A DNA stretch of 64,000 bases from NCBI RefSeq assembly GCF_009711345.1, contig NZ_SMMA01000052.1, positions 1-64,000 of the forward strand, written 5' to 3'. The position numbers and the translations under genes were made by a program. Shown here piece after piece: positions 1 to 8,373 of this stretch. Numbering within the stretch: position 1 is the first letter of the stretch; every line of letters begins with the position of its first letter. The stretch is from Pseudovibrio flavus (GTDB taxonomy: Bacteria; Pseudomonadota; Alphaproteobacteria; Rhizobiales; Stappiaceae). The notes beneath the pieces are model-generated. The model did not search any database. It worked only from the letters and a program-made list of their open reading frames with translations, and was not told where the DNA came from.

Positions 1-618
1 ATCTACAACGCCCTGCTGAAGAGCGGAGTATACTTCACCGAATGCCATTGGGGTTGGGTTCGCGCCGAGGTGACGGAACGCAGCCATGTGAGCGTCAACC
101 TGCATGGTACGGATCTTGATGCCGTTCAGGTCTTCTGGCTTGTGTACAGCGCGAACGTTGGTGTTCACCTGACGGAAGCCGTTTTCGAACCAGCCGAGGT
201 GCAGCATGCCGATATCCATCGCGCGCTCACCAATGAACTCGCCATAAGAACCGTTCAGAGCAGACAGAGCGGTCTTACGATCAGGGAACATGTAAGGCAG
301 TTCGGAGGTTGCAAATGCGGTGTCCCAGCCAGCCAGCACAGCAACGGTAGAAGCGTTAAGGTCGATGGTGCCGTCCTGTACGAATTCTAGCAGCTCGCGG
401 TCCTCTCCCATCTGACCGTTTGCGTAGATTTCTACTACGATGTCACCTTTGGATTCAGACTCGACTACTTCTTTGAATTTTTCCCATGCTTTGTGCATGT
501 GGTAGCTCTCGGTGTTACCGTGAGCAACGCGAAGGGTGTAGTCAGCAGCAAAAGCAGAGCCTGCAGCAAAGGTCAACGCAGCGGCAGCAACAGCGCCAGC
601 CAATTTCAGCTTCAACAT
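1..618 (-). CDS. TRAP transporter solute-binding protein, DctP family (3' end beyond left edge)
   Basis: The first 206 codons of a periplasmic TRAP solute receptor are present; the C-terminus lies outside the window. The protein starts with a Sec signal peptide (MLKLKL, an Ala-rich core, cleavage near AFA-ADY) and continues with mature sequence starting YTLRVAHGN. It carries the family block IKIRTMQ, whose Arg normally pairs with the ligand carboxylate, followed by PMAFGEVYSALQQGVVD. A Shine-Dalgarno GGGAG lies upstream of the ATG. Membrane subunits would be expected downstream on the minus strand, outside the window. The divergent hydroxyacid dehydrogenase suggests an organic or sugar acid ligand, which is inference. 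Codon choice is biased as in a highly expressed gene. Confidence 0.9.
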   Translation of the reverse strand, partial: MLKLKLAGAVAAAALTFAAGSAFAADYTLRVAHGNTESYHMHKAWEKFKEVVESESKGDIVVEIYANGQMGEDRELLEFVQDGTIDLNASTVAVLAGWDTAFATSELPYMFPDRKTALSALNGSYGEFIGERAMDIGMLHLGWFENGFRQVNTNVRAVHKPEDLNGIKIRTMQVDAHMAAFRHLGANPTPMAFGEVYSALQQGVVD

Positions 619-670
619 TATATTCTCCCAGTTATGTAATCTGACATTCCAGATCGTAAGCAAAGCACAC

Positions 671-685
671 TAGGGAAAATCCCTA
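671..685. promoter_or_regulatory. Inverted repeat TAGGGA-AAA-TCCCTA upstream of the dctP-like gene
   Basis: A perfect 6-3-6 inverted repeat lies 53 bp upstream of the TRAP binding protein start, in the 239-bp divergent region shared with the hydroxyacid dehydrogenase. A related but imperfect repeat (TAGGG...CCCTA) occurs at 10257-10279 upstream of abgT. An operator role is inferred from its position only. Confidence 0.4.
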
Positions 686-857
686 AAAGCTGAGCTTACC
701 TTGGAATATCAGCTGGTTTCGGAGCATAATCGATGATTTCGCCACAACATTGACATTAATCAAAGCAGCAAACTGAAATCTCACTTCATAAAATATGGCA
801 GCTATCCGTTGGAAACACACCAAACTGGAACGCCACTTTTGATGGGAGTATACTTAA

Positions 858-1832
858 GTGACCAAACCTAAAGCAAAAGTCGTTATGCTTGAACCGGGCT
901 ACTCCGACTACGTGTCCGAAAAAGCTGCACTGGCTGAGTTTGATCTCGATTTCGTTGTTGTAAGCCGTGATGCCAGCGACGAAGAACGTATTGCCGCCGC
1001 TCGCGATGCTGACATCGTGATGCTGCGTGACCGCCTGCTCGACGCTGACATGCTCGACAAGCTGGAAAACGCAAAAGGCGTTGTTCGTTATGGCGTTGGC
1101 TATAACAACATCGACTTCAACCACGCTGCAAGCCGCAAAATTCCGGTTTGTAACGTGCCTGACTACGGCGCAGATGCAGTTGCAGAATTCGCTGTTGGCC
1201 TGATGTTTGCTGCTAACCGCATGATCGTTTCTCGCGACAAGCTGGTTCGTAACGGCGCATGGGATATCTCTGAAAGCCAGCCAGTTCGTCTGCTCGTAGG
1301 CAAGACCCTCGGCATCGTTTCTTTCGGCCGAATTGCTCGTCATTTCAAACAGAAAACCGACGGTATCGGCTTCAAGGAAGTGCTCGTACACGACCCTTAC
1401 CTGAGCGACGAAGATGCAGCACGCTACGGCGTTCGCAACGTTGACATGGACACCCTCTGCAAAGAGTGTGACATCATTTCCATGCACGCTCCACTGACCG
1501 ACGACACCTACCACATCCTCAATGCTGAACGCATTGCGATGATGAAGCCTAACTCCGTTGTTGTGAATACCGGTCGTGGCGGTTTGATCGACGAAGACGC
1601 GCTTTACGACGCTCTCAAAGCACGCCGTATTTTCGCAGCTGGCATCGACGTATTTGAAGTTGAGCCTGCAATCAAAGACCACAAGTTGTTTGAACTCGAC
1701 AACGTAGTCGTCGCCGACCACACCGCGTGGTACACGGTAGAATCCCTAGAAGAACTGCAGACTAAAGCAGGTCTGGAAGCTGTTCGTATGCTCAAGGGAG
1801 AAGAGCCGAAGAGCTGGATTAACCGCTGGTAA
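858..1832 (+). CDS. D-isomer-specific 2-hydroxyacid dehydrogenase, CtBP-like subgroup
   Basis: A 324-residue NAD-dependent 2-hydroxyacid dehydrogenase. It starts at GTG, with GGGAG nine bases upstream. The substrate-domain block VVRYGVGYNNIDFNHAA and CNVPDYGADAVAEFA resemble the C-terminal-binding-protein subgroup. Catalytic Arg (VNTGRGGLID), Glu (FEVEP) and His (DHTAWYT) are all present. The dinucleotide loop reads GIVSFGRIA, so two glycines of the usual GxGxxG are replaced by Ser and Ala. The gene is divergent from a TRAP receptor and is followed by a strong terminator and a FadR-type regulator, suggesting it oxidises or reduces an imported hydroxy or keto acid. The exact substrate cannot be read from the sequence. 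Confidence 0.85.
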   Translation: MTKPKAKVVMLEPGYSDYVSEKAALAEFDLDFVVVSRDASDEERIAAARDADIVMLRDRLLDADMLDKLENAKGVVRYGVGYNNIDFNHAASRKIPVCNVPDYGADAVAEFAVGLMFAANRMIVSRDKLVRNGAWDISESQPVRLLVGKTLGIVSFGRIARHFKQKTDGIGFKEVLVHDPYLSDEDAARYGVRNVDMDTLCKECDIISMHAPLTDDTYHILNAERIAMMKPNSVVVNTGRGGLIDEDALYDALKARRIFAAGIDVFEVEPAIKDHKLFELDNVVVADHTAWYTVESLEELQTKAGLEAVRMLKGEEPKSWINRW

Positions 1833-1844
1833 GACGACTTTTTA

Positions 1845-1873
1845 GGGCCGCAGACAATTCTGCGGCCCTTTTT
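1845..1873 (+). terminator. Rho-independent terminator of the hydroxyacid dehydrogenase
   Basis: A ten-base-pair stem GGGCCGCAGA/TCTGCGGCCC with a four-base loop is followed by five T residues, 13 bp after the stop codon. Confidence 0.95.
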
Positions 1874-2043
1874 CTTTCAAACTAACGTTCCACTTTTTCA
1901 GTTTTTGCCGGTTTTTTGGGCTTTTCGCGCCGACGTGTTATTGCAATACGCTACAAAAACACTATAGCCAGATCTGAGATCGTGCTTTGGCAAACCCTTT
2001 GCATTAGTTTAATCAAGACTGGGAATCGAACTGGCAACCACCG

Positions 2044-2739
2044 ATGAAAGAGCAAAAAAAACTCCTCCGAGAAATCGTTTACTCCCGATTGAAGTCGAGG
2101 ATTGTCATCGGCAAATTGCCTATGGGCTCCAAACTTTCTGAAAACAGCATTGCTAGCGAACTGGGTGTAAGTAAGTCGCCAGTGCGTGATGCTATCCAGA
2201 TGCTAGAACGCGACGGTCTTGTAACCGTTAAGCAGCAATCTGGAACGTTTGTTGTAAAGCCTAGCAAAGAGCAGCTAAAGGAGATTCTTGAGCACCGCCA
2301 CGCAATAGAAACTGCGTGCCTGCGCTATTGTGATCGCGATTTTCTGCCAGATTTGGGCCAAGAACTCGCCGGTATAGTTGAGCAGATGGAGTTTTCCATC
2401 GAGCAGAATAACACTGCCCTCTTCTACCTACTGGATCATCAGTTCCACGAAAAGATCGTCGCAGCGGCTGGTAACCGCCTTTTGGTCAAATCTTACGAGC
2501 TATCCAACACGTTGATGGCGGCGATCCTGAACCAGTACGGCCTTTCCGACGAGTACGTTCTGAAAGCCTACAAAGAGCATCAGTTGATCGCAAACTTTCT
2601 CATCAACAGCGACCTTGAAGGGGCGATCACAATTCTGGACGATCACCTCAACGTCGAGCGCAACATTTACTACGGCTACCAGTTCAAAGAATTCCTGAAC
2701 CATGTCGGCGTAAACCTGCCGGATCAAGACAAGCTGTAG
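2044..2739 (+). CDS. GntR family transcriptional regulator, FadR/FCD subgroup
   Basis: A 231-residue one-component regulator. An N-terminal winged helix (about residues 8-75) contains GSKLSENSIASELGVSKSPVRDAIQMLERDGLV, the usual GntR recognition region, followed by a wing reading QQSGTFVV. A helical FCD ligand-binding domain follows (about 80-225), with the metal-ligand-like D-H-x-F-H stretch LLDHQFHEKI. FCD regulators commonly sense organic acids. It sits in its own unit between terminators, downstream of the hydroxyacid dehydrogenase, so control of the neighbouring TRAP/dehydrogenase pair is likely but unproven. Confidence 0.88.
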   Translation: MKEQKKLLREIVYSRLKSRIVIGKLPMGSKLSENSIASELGVSKSPVRDAIQMLERDGLVTVKQQSGTFVVKPSKEQLKEILEHRHAIETACLRYCDRDFLPDLGQELAGIVEQMEFSIEQNNTALFYLLDHQFHEKIVAAAGNRLLVKSYELSNTLMAAILNQYGLSDEYVLKAYKEHQLIANFLINSDLEGAITILDDHLNVERNIYYGYQFKEFLNHVGVNLPDQDKL

Positions 2740-2782
2740 ACCAAATAGCTTCGCAGCTAACTACACCTCCACATGGACATGC

Positions 2783-2813
2783 AATGCGCGGAACAATCGG
2801 TCCGCGCATTTTT
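2783..2813 (+). terminator. Rho-independent terminator of the GntR gene
   Basis: Stem AATGCGCGGA/TCCGCGCATT (ten pairs, eight-base loop) is followed by a T-rich tail. Confidence 0.9.
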
Positions 2814-2940
2814 CGTTTCCGGCTGTTTTTTCGCCTAAAGTTTTCGGTTCCTAACCTCAAACTACGCCTTGTGTCGTCTTTACGAGTTATAAGGCACTGC
2901 TATTTATACTCCGCTTTATTCAGTGAAGGCGGGCTGCATC

Positions 2941-4212
2941 ATGGGCATAAATAACAAGCAAATAACCACCCAGAACGAGACCATTCTCCTCCTTGGAAAC
3001 TATCGTCCAACCCTTGCTCTTGCCAAGCAATTCAAGGGCGAAGGTTATAAGGTGATCGCTGGCCTAGAAGGCTGGGAGGGCGGCGCCCAGTACAGCAAAT
3101 ATGTCGATTCTATCTGGGACCATCCAGATACCGCAAAGTCGCCAGATGCCTTCTTACAAGCGCTGCTCAGCTTTTGCGATGAGCAGAAAGTCTCCATCGT
3201 CTTTCCGGTGGCTGAGGAGTTCGTACGCCTGCTCGCAAAGAACACTGAAATCCGCGAACAGTTACCGCCAGTAGTACTCGTCTCTCCGACACTCGTGGAA
3301 CAATGTCTCGACAAATTCGGCATGCTTTCACGGTGCACCAAGCTTGATGTACCTACCGCACCTTATGGAACAGCAACCTCCATGCCGGAGTTGGAAGAGG
3401 TGCTCGCAATTATCGGGTATCCAGCGGTTATTCGCCCTGAGGCTTCCACTGTCCGCATCAACGACAAGAAGGCAATTACCGTTACTTCTAAGGAAGATCT
3501 ACTCGCACAGCTACCGGTTTGGCCTGCAAGCCAAGGCATGTTGATCTGCCAAGCATTTGCGAGCGGCCTTCGCCACAATGCCTATTTCGCTGCCAAGGAC
3601 GGCAAGGTTTTCCGCTTCCTCCATGCCAAGATCCTAAGAACTGACGTTCCAGATGGGTCTGGTCTTGCTGTCGAAGGGATCACTCTAGACGCCGACCCAA
3701 CCCTGCGCCGATATACCGAGGCCCTTGTTGCAGACATGAATTACACCGGTATTGGCTGCGCGCAGTATCTCGTTGACGACGAAACCGGCGCTATCAGCTT
3801 TCTGGAGATTAATGCGCGTATCGCCGGAAATCATTGCGTACCAGAGGCTACCGGTTTGAAGCTCGGTCAAATTCTGGTCGATCTGGCTCTTAACAAATCA
3901 CTCGACACGACGTCGATTACAGGCAAAGGCGGAATGCGCTACGCTTGGTTTAGCGGCGAACTGATGGGCATTAAAATCGCTCTACTCCGCAAGCAACTCA
4001 GCGCGAAACAAGCCGTTTCGAGCCTATATCTTGCGGTCGTTACAGCGCTTAGGGCAGATCTACACATGACGTTTTCGTGGCAGGATCCGAAACCGGGAAT
4101 TATGGCCCTGTTTCGCGTAGTCCCGAGCCCAGCACGCATTATTCAACGGGTTTGCGCGCCTATCTCCAATATTTTCAAAAAGTCATTTTCCAAAGGGACG
4201 CATCAACAATGA
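2941..4212 (+). CDS. ATP-grasp superfamily carboligase (COG3919-like)
   Basis: A 423-residue ATP-grasp enzyme, first gene of a coupled three-gene operon. The family joins a carboxylate to an amine or thiol through an acyl-phosphate. The N-terminal domain opens ILLLGNYRPTLALAKQF. The ATP-binding part carries YPAVIRPEAST, and the Mg-binding block FLEINARIAGNHCVPEATG has the expected Glu, Asn and Arg. The C-terminal 100 residues are basic and may contact membrane or a partner. ATG 2941 is preferred over GTG 2923 because AAGGCGGG lies about seven bases upstream of it. Its stop overlaps the next gene by four bases. Substrate unknown; the FemAB-like and flippase partners point to an envelope-directed aminoacyl or peptidyl product. 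Confidence 0.8.
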   Translation: MGINNKQITTQNETILLLGNYRPTLALAKQFKGEGYKVIAGLEGWEGGAQYSKYVDSIWDHPDTAKSPDAFLQALLSFCDEQKVSIVFPVAEEFVRLLAKNTEIREQLPPVVLVSPTLVEQCLDKFGMLSRCTKLDVPTAPYGTATSMPELEEVLAIIGYPAVIRPEASTVRINDKKAITVTSKEDLLAQLPVWPASQGMLICQAFASGLRHNAYFAAKDGKVFRFLHAKILRTDVPDGSGLAVEGITLDADPTLRRYTEALVADMNYTGIGCAQYLVDDETGAISFLEINARIAGNHCVPEATGLKLGQILVDLALNKSLDTTSITGKGGMRYAWFSGELMGIKIALLRKQLSAKQAVSSLYLAVVTALRADLHMTFSWQDPKPGIMALFRVVPSPARIIQRVCAPISNIFKKSFSKGTHQQ

Positions 4213-5345
4213 GCTTTGCCCTAGCCTCCAAGGAGTCTCCTGTGCTGCACCAAGCCGCCTCTAGACCTCAAAGTTCCCCTGCCCCTCTTGAAGCTGTGAA
4301 GCTGGATCGGGATACATTTGATGTTCTTTCAGCAGAATTTGATGATGTCCTTCACGAACAGACCGCAAGCTATAACGATGCACGCTGGGGAGCGGACCGT
4401 AGCGAGTATGTAGGCTTTAAACGAGGCAACACATTCGTCGGTGCATTGGCAATCATTGTTATTCCTGCCCCATATACAGGCTCTGGCCTCGCCATTGTGA
4501 AGTGGGGACCGCTCTGGAGAAAGTCCGGCAAGCCGACTGATATCAGTATTTATCAGCAGATCATCGAGCATATCCAAACTGAATATGCAGGTCGTAGACG
4601 CCTCTACGTAACCGTTATGCCGCGGGCCGAACCGGAATTGGCAGGGGAAATTGAAGAAATTCTTGTCGAGAAGGGCTTCAAGGCGGGGGATTCCCTCCCA
4701 TCGCCGGAACGTTACCTCGTTAATACACAAGAAAGTTCCGAGGAATTGCACAAGGCGCTATCCCAAAAATGGCGCTACAATCTGAAAAAAGCCCTCAAAA
4801 ATGACTTCGAGATTGAATGGGTAGAAGGTTACGACGGCTTTGAGCAGTTCATGGACCTATATACCGCCATGCTGGAGCGGAAAGATTTCTTCGATCACTC
4901 CGCTATCTACACCCTCGATGATCTCATGCAGAGCCAGAGCGATGCCATCCGCCCTCGCATTATGCTTGTCTCTCACGAAGGTGAAGTCGTTGCTGGCGCA
5001 GTCGTGGATATGAGCGGCGATACTGCAATCTATCTCTATGGAGCAACCAACAACCGCGCTCTTCCGCTAAAGGCCGGTTTTCCTATGCATTGGGAGATCG
5101 CCAAAGAACTATGCGATCATCCGCGCATTAAATGGTACGACCTTGGCGGAACGGATCAGGACGCAGGTCTTGAACAGTTCAAAAAAGGCTTCGTTGGCAA
5201 ATCTGGCCGAATGCCGGTTTTGCCGCCCAACTACCACTACACAGCCTCCATTCGAGCGCGTTTGATCGGGGAACTGACGTTCCAGATTAAACGTGGACGC
5301 GTGCTTTTCCATAAACTCCGGCGCCAGCTCAAAGGCAGCAAATGA
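4209..5345 (+). CDS. FemAB-like GNAT aminoacyltransferase
   Basis: A 378-residue protein resembling peptidoglycan interpeptide-bridge (FemAB/lipid II glycyltransferase) enzymes with two GNAT folds. Diagnostic stretches are the basic KWRYNLKKALKND near the middle, VVAGAVVDMSGDTAIYLYG, and near the C-terminus WYDLGGTDQDAGLEQFKKGF. ATG 4209 overlaps the upstream stop as ATGA, which settles the start; an upstream in-frame codon at 4077 would lie deep inside the ATP-grasp gene. It ends in ATGA with the flippase, so all three genes are translationally coupled. By family it transfers an amino acid to an undecaprenyl-linked or sugar acceptor at the cytoplasmic membrane face, but neither donor nor acceptor is visible here. 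Confidence 0.8.
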   Translation: MSFALASKESPVLHQAASRPQSSPAPLEAVKLDRDTFDVLSAEFDDVLHEQTASYNDARWGADRSEYVGFKRGNTFVGALAIIVIPAPYTGSGLAIVKWGPLWRKSGKPTDISIYQQIIEHIQTEYAGRRRLYVTVMPRAEPELAGEIEEILVEKGFKAGDSLPSPERYLVNTQESSEELHKALSQKWRYNLKKALKNDFEIEWVEGYDGFEQFMDLYTAMLERKDFFDHSAIYTLDDLMQSQSDAIRPRIMLVSHEGEVVAGAVVDMSGDTAIYLYGATNNRALPLKAGFPMHWEIAKELCDHPRIKWYDLGGTDQDAGLEQFKKGFVGKSGRMPVLPPNYHYTASIRARLIGELTFQIKRGRVLFHKLRRQLKGSK

Positions 5346-6664
5346 ACAGCTCCACCCTTTACTCGTTCATGATGCGCTTCTTTACGCTGACCGGCGCGCG
5401 CATCCTCGGCGCTGTCGCGGCGCTGGGAACGAACCTTCTGATCGCCAGAGTGTATGGCGCAGATATGCTGGGAACCCTCTCCGTTCTTTTGGCCGTCTCT
5501 GCCTTGCTCGCCATGATGACGACTGGCGGTTACAACGCCATCGCAACCGTTCTAACGGCTGAGTACAACGCGCAAAAGAAGCCTGAGCTTTTGAAAGGCT
5601 TTATCATTCAGGGGACCAAGCTTCTCAGCGTTGGCACGCTCTTGGGTTCTGCGGGCTTTGCAGTCTACCTTTGCTATTTCCCGCCCGAGATTGCCTACTC
5701 CTACTGGAAGACGGTAGCTGCTGCTGTTGTATTTATCGGCGCAAACGGAGCAATCTTCTTCTACTGCATGGTTCTCATCGGGCTTGATCGCCAGCAAAGC
5801 GCCCTACTCCCGGACACGCTGCTAAAACCAGCATTGGCGCTGCTTCTTCTGCTGATCACAGCAATGTTCAGTCACAAAATTCGCATCAGCGATCTGCTTA
5901 TCATCTACGGCGTTGCAAGCCTTGCAGCAGGCGTGAGCGCGGTGCTCTTCCTTCATAGAACGGGTGTCTGGAGTAAGTCGATCACAGCGAAGTCTGATAG
6001 CAGCCGCTGGATAAAGATGGGTCCACCGTGGATTGTCACGTCCATCGTTTGGGACTTCTTCATTGAACTGCATATCATCTTGGCTGGCATCATCGCCCTT
6101 CCGGCACAAATCGCAGGGCTGCATATTGCATTCCGGCTGCGGATGATTGCGGGCTTCGGCATGCGCACACTGTATTCGCTGCTTCTGCCAGAAATCTACG
6201 CCAAGAATGCGCTTCAAAACGGGGCTGAGGTCATAGCAAAACTGCGCCTTGCGGTTCTCTCGACAACGGCTTTCAGCGTCTGCGTGATGATCGGCATGTA
6301 TGTGCTTGGTGAGTTCGCCTTGAGCTTATTTGGGCCGGAGTTCGTTGCCTACTGGCCTCATCTCCTGATCATCAGCGGTGCGATTTTCTTCCGAGCAATC
6401 TTTGGCCCAGCCCCTGCTATTCTCTCAATGAGCGGTTATCAGACACAGCCGGCAATCGTCATGGCTGTGTGCTTGGTGCTATCACTAGGCGCAAGTGCTT
6501 TCTTCTATCAAACCCACGGCCCATTGGCTTTCGCGGTTGCCTACACAGGCTCGAACGCCCTTTCCAATGTCATCTTGTGGCTTTGGGCGAAAAAACTGAC
6601 AGGCTTTGATGGCTCTATCTTCGTCCTGTTTACGCCAACAAAAGCGGCCCAGCAGGTTTCTTAA
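5342..6664 (+). CDS. MOP-family lipid-linked polysaccharide flippase (Wzx-like)
   Basis: A 440-residue polytopic membrane protein with roughly 12-14 hydrophobic segments. Its N-terminus, FFTLTGARILGAVAALGTNLLIARVYG, is typical of polysaccharide biosynthesis/oligosaccharidyl-lipid flippases. It is the last gene of the ATP-grasp/FemAB operon, overlapping by four bases. The family moves lipid-linked oligosaccharides or lipid II-like precursors across the inner membrane, so the operon probably assembles and exports a small decorated lipid-linked unit. No glycosyltransferase or polymerase is encoded next to it. Confidence 0.85.
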   Translation: MNSSTLYSFMMRFFTLTGARILGAVAALGTNLLIARVYGADMLGTLSVLLAVSALLAMMTTGGYNAIATVLTAEYNAQKKPELLKGFIIQGTKLLSVGTLLGSAGFAVYLCYFPPEIAYSYWKTVAAAVVFIGANGAIFFYCMVLIGLDRQQSALLPDTLLKPALALLLLLITAMFSHKIRISDLLIIYGVASLAAGVSAVLFLHRTGVWSKSITAKSDSSRWIKMGPPWIVTSIVWDFFIELHIILAGIIALPAQIAGLHIAFRLRMIAGFGMRTLYSLLLPEIYAKNALQNGAEVIAKLRLAVLSTTAFSVCVMIGMYVLGEFALSLFGPEFVAYWPHLLIISGAIFFRAIFGPAPAILSMSGYQTQPAIVMAVCLVLSLGASAFFYQTHGPLAFAVAYTGSNALSNVILWLWAKKLTGFDGSIFVLFTPTKAAQQVS

Positions 6665-6679
6665 AGAAGGATAGAGGCT

Positions 6680-6910
6680 TTACTGCCTCTGCCCCCAGTT
6701 GCGGGTAAAGCGGGGCGTGTTCAAGCGGCTTGTTGCAGCTTCTGCAACAGCAATCAGCGCGCATGGGTCAACAGCCTTCATGCGGCCAATCTCGCGCGCA
6801 TAGGTACAGCACGCTTCTTGTGCGTTGTGCGCACTAAGACGGGCGACCAGAAGATCACCGGACCAAACCAGGTAGAATTCTTTCTGCTCAAGCGAAAGCT
6901 CGTACTGCAT
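6680..6910 (-). CDS. Small hypothetical protein
   Basis: A 76-residue soluble protein beginning MQYELSLEQKEFYLVW, with two cysteines in EACCTYAREIG and no signal peptide or membrane segment. ATG 6910 has GAGGA just upstream; an alternative ATG at 6931 would add seven residues but has poorer ribosome-binding sequence. It is a lone minus-strand gene convergent with the flippase. I do not recognise a family. Confidence 0.55.
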   Translation of the reverse strand: MQYELSLEQKEFYLVWSGDLLVARLSAHNAQEACCTYAREIGRMKAVDPCALIAVAEAATSRLNTPRFTRNWGQRQ

Positions 6911-7013
6911 ACTTTCCTCGCTTCTTGGCATTGCCTAGTTTTTAGCCTGCCAAGAAGTTAATGGTCGGTCAATATTCGCGCCAACCCTTCGCACAAATAT
7001 TGACCGAAAACCC

Positions 7014-7048
7014 TAAGAAACACGGGCGAAAACGTATCCGTTCGCCCG
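7014..7048 (-). terminator. Terminator of the abgT-pepT operon
   Basis: Eight-base-pair stem CGGGCGAA/TTCGCCCG (7023-7030 with 7041-7048) with a short T-containing tail in the minus-strand direction, just after the pepT stop. Confidence 0.7.
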
Positions 7049-7060
7049 CGCTTCAATAGT

Positions 7061-8299
7061 TTATGCTTTGTCCGCTACCAGCTTCACAATGCGGCGGGTC
7101 ACATCGTAAGACTTCTGGAATGCAGAAAGCGGCAGGAACTCGAAGCAGGAATGGAAGTTATGGCCACCAGTAAAGTAGTTCGGCACGACCAAGCCCTTCT
7201 TGGAAAGAGCTGAACCATCTGTGCCACCGCGCATCGCGATGGTCTTAGGGGTCACGCCTTCCGCTGCCATCGCCTCATAAATCTGCTGAATAGAATGGTG
7301 ATCCTTATCTACTGCGTTGGAGATGTTGCTGTAGACATCCTCAATGGAGAAGTCGATCTTCGCTTTCGGGTTCAGGGCGCGGATCTTCTCTACAACTTCA
7401 CCCACCTTAGCTTTGCGGGCCTCATATGAAGCGAGATCATGATCGCGGATCATCATGGTCATCTGGCATGTTGCCTGATTGCCTGTGATGCCGGCAAACC
7501 ACCAGTAGCCTTCGCGTTCTTTAGTCCACTCAGGTGTCTGTTTGCGGTCAAACTCGCTCATGATGTCATGAGCTACCAGCACTGGGTTTACCAGCACGCC
7601 ATAGGCGGACATAGGGTGCGCGGTCACACCTTCAATGGAAAAGTTTACGGTTGCCGCATTGAAGGTCTCGTAAACGACCTCACCCAGCTCACAGCTGTCG
7701 ATCGTGTAAGCGTAATCGACAGGGAAACGGGTAAGATCCATATGCTTTGAGCCGACAAGGCCAATTTCCTCGTCCGGTACGAAAGCAACATAGATATCGC
7801 CATGCTTCTCTTTGTTCGTGATGAGCTGCTCAAGCATTGTCATAACAATGGCGACAGACGCTTTGTTGTCAGCTCCGAGAACGCTCGTTCCATCGCTGAA
7901 GATGATCTCTTCTCCCTTGTAGAGATCGATTTCAGGGTTGTTCGCAGAGCGGATCCAGATGTCTTTGTCTGCGTTCAAACAAAGGTCCTCACCTTCATAG
8001 CGCAGGATCTGCGGCTTCACGTCAGGCGAGAGGTTAACATCAACGGTATCAAGGTGTGCGACAAAGCCAATGGTATCCACGCCAGAAACGGTACCCGGCA
8101 GGTAGGCAGTCAAAATACCAAAGTCATCAATGTGGATCTGTTTCAGTCCAAGCACTTCCAGTTCCCCGGCAAGCATCTTTGCCAGTTCCAGCTGTCCTTC
8201 AGAGGAAGGAATTTGGCCAGTACCCGCTTTACTCTGACTGGTTACAGCCACATAGCGGAGAAACTTCTCGGTCATCACCGAGGTAATCGGATTGCTCAT
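7061..8299 (-). CDS. pepT: Peptidase T (tripeptide aminopeptidase)
   Basis: A 412-residue M20-family dizinc aminopeptidase that removes the N-terminal residue from tripeptides in the cytoplasm. Motifs in order are FVAHLDTVD (zinc His and catalytic Asp), GADNKASVAI (bridging Asp), FVPDEEIG (catalytic Glu pair), YTIDSCELGEV and, near the end, NYFTGGHNFHSCFEF with the last zinc His. Length is normal for PepT. AAGG precedes the ATG by nine bases. It lies 74 bp downstream of abgT on the same strand, so an imported aminoacyl or peptide compound may be processed by it. Confidence 0.95.
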   Translation of the reverse strand: MSNPITSVMTEKFLRYVAVTSQSKAGTGQIPSSEGQLELAKMLAGELEVLGLKQIHIDDFGILTAYLPGTVSGVDTIGFVAHLDTVDVNLSPDVKPQILRYEGEDLCLNADKDIWIRSANNPEIDLYKGEEIIFSDGTSVLGADNKASVAIVMTMLEQLITNKEKHGDIYVAFVPDEEIGLVGSKHMDLTRFPVDYAYTIDSCELGEVVYETFNAATVNFSIEGVTAHPMSAYGVLVNPVLVAHDIMSEFDRKQTPEWTKEREGYWWFAGITGNQATCQMTMMIRDHDLASYEARKAKVGEVVEKIRALNPKAKIDFSIEDVYSNISNAVDKDHHSIQQIYEAMAAEGVTPKTIAMRGGTDGSALSKKGLVVPNYFTGGHNFHSCFEFLPLSAFQKSYDVTRRIVKLVADKA

Positions 8300-8373
8300 T
8301 CTGTAAAACCTTAATTCTCAAAGGGAGAACGAATAAGGGCAGCCTGTAGCTACCCTCAAACATTGCTATGCGT

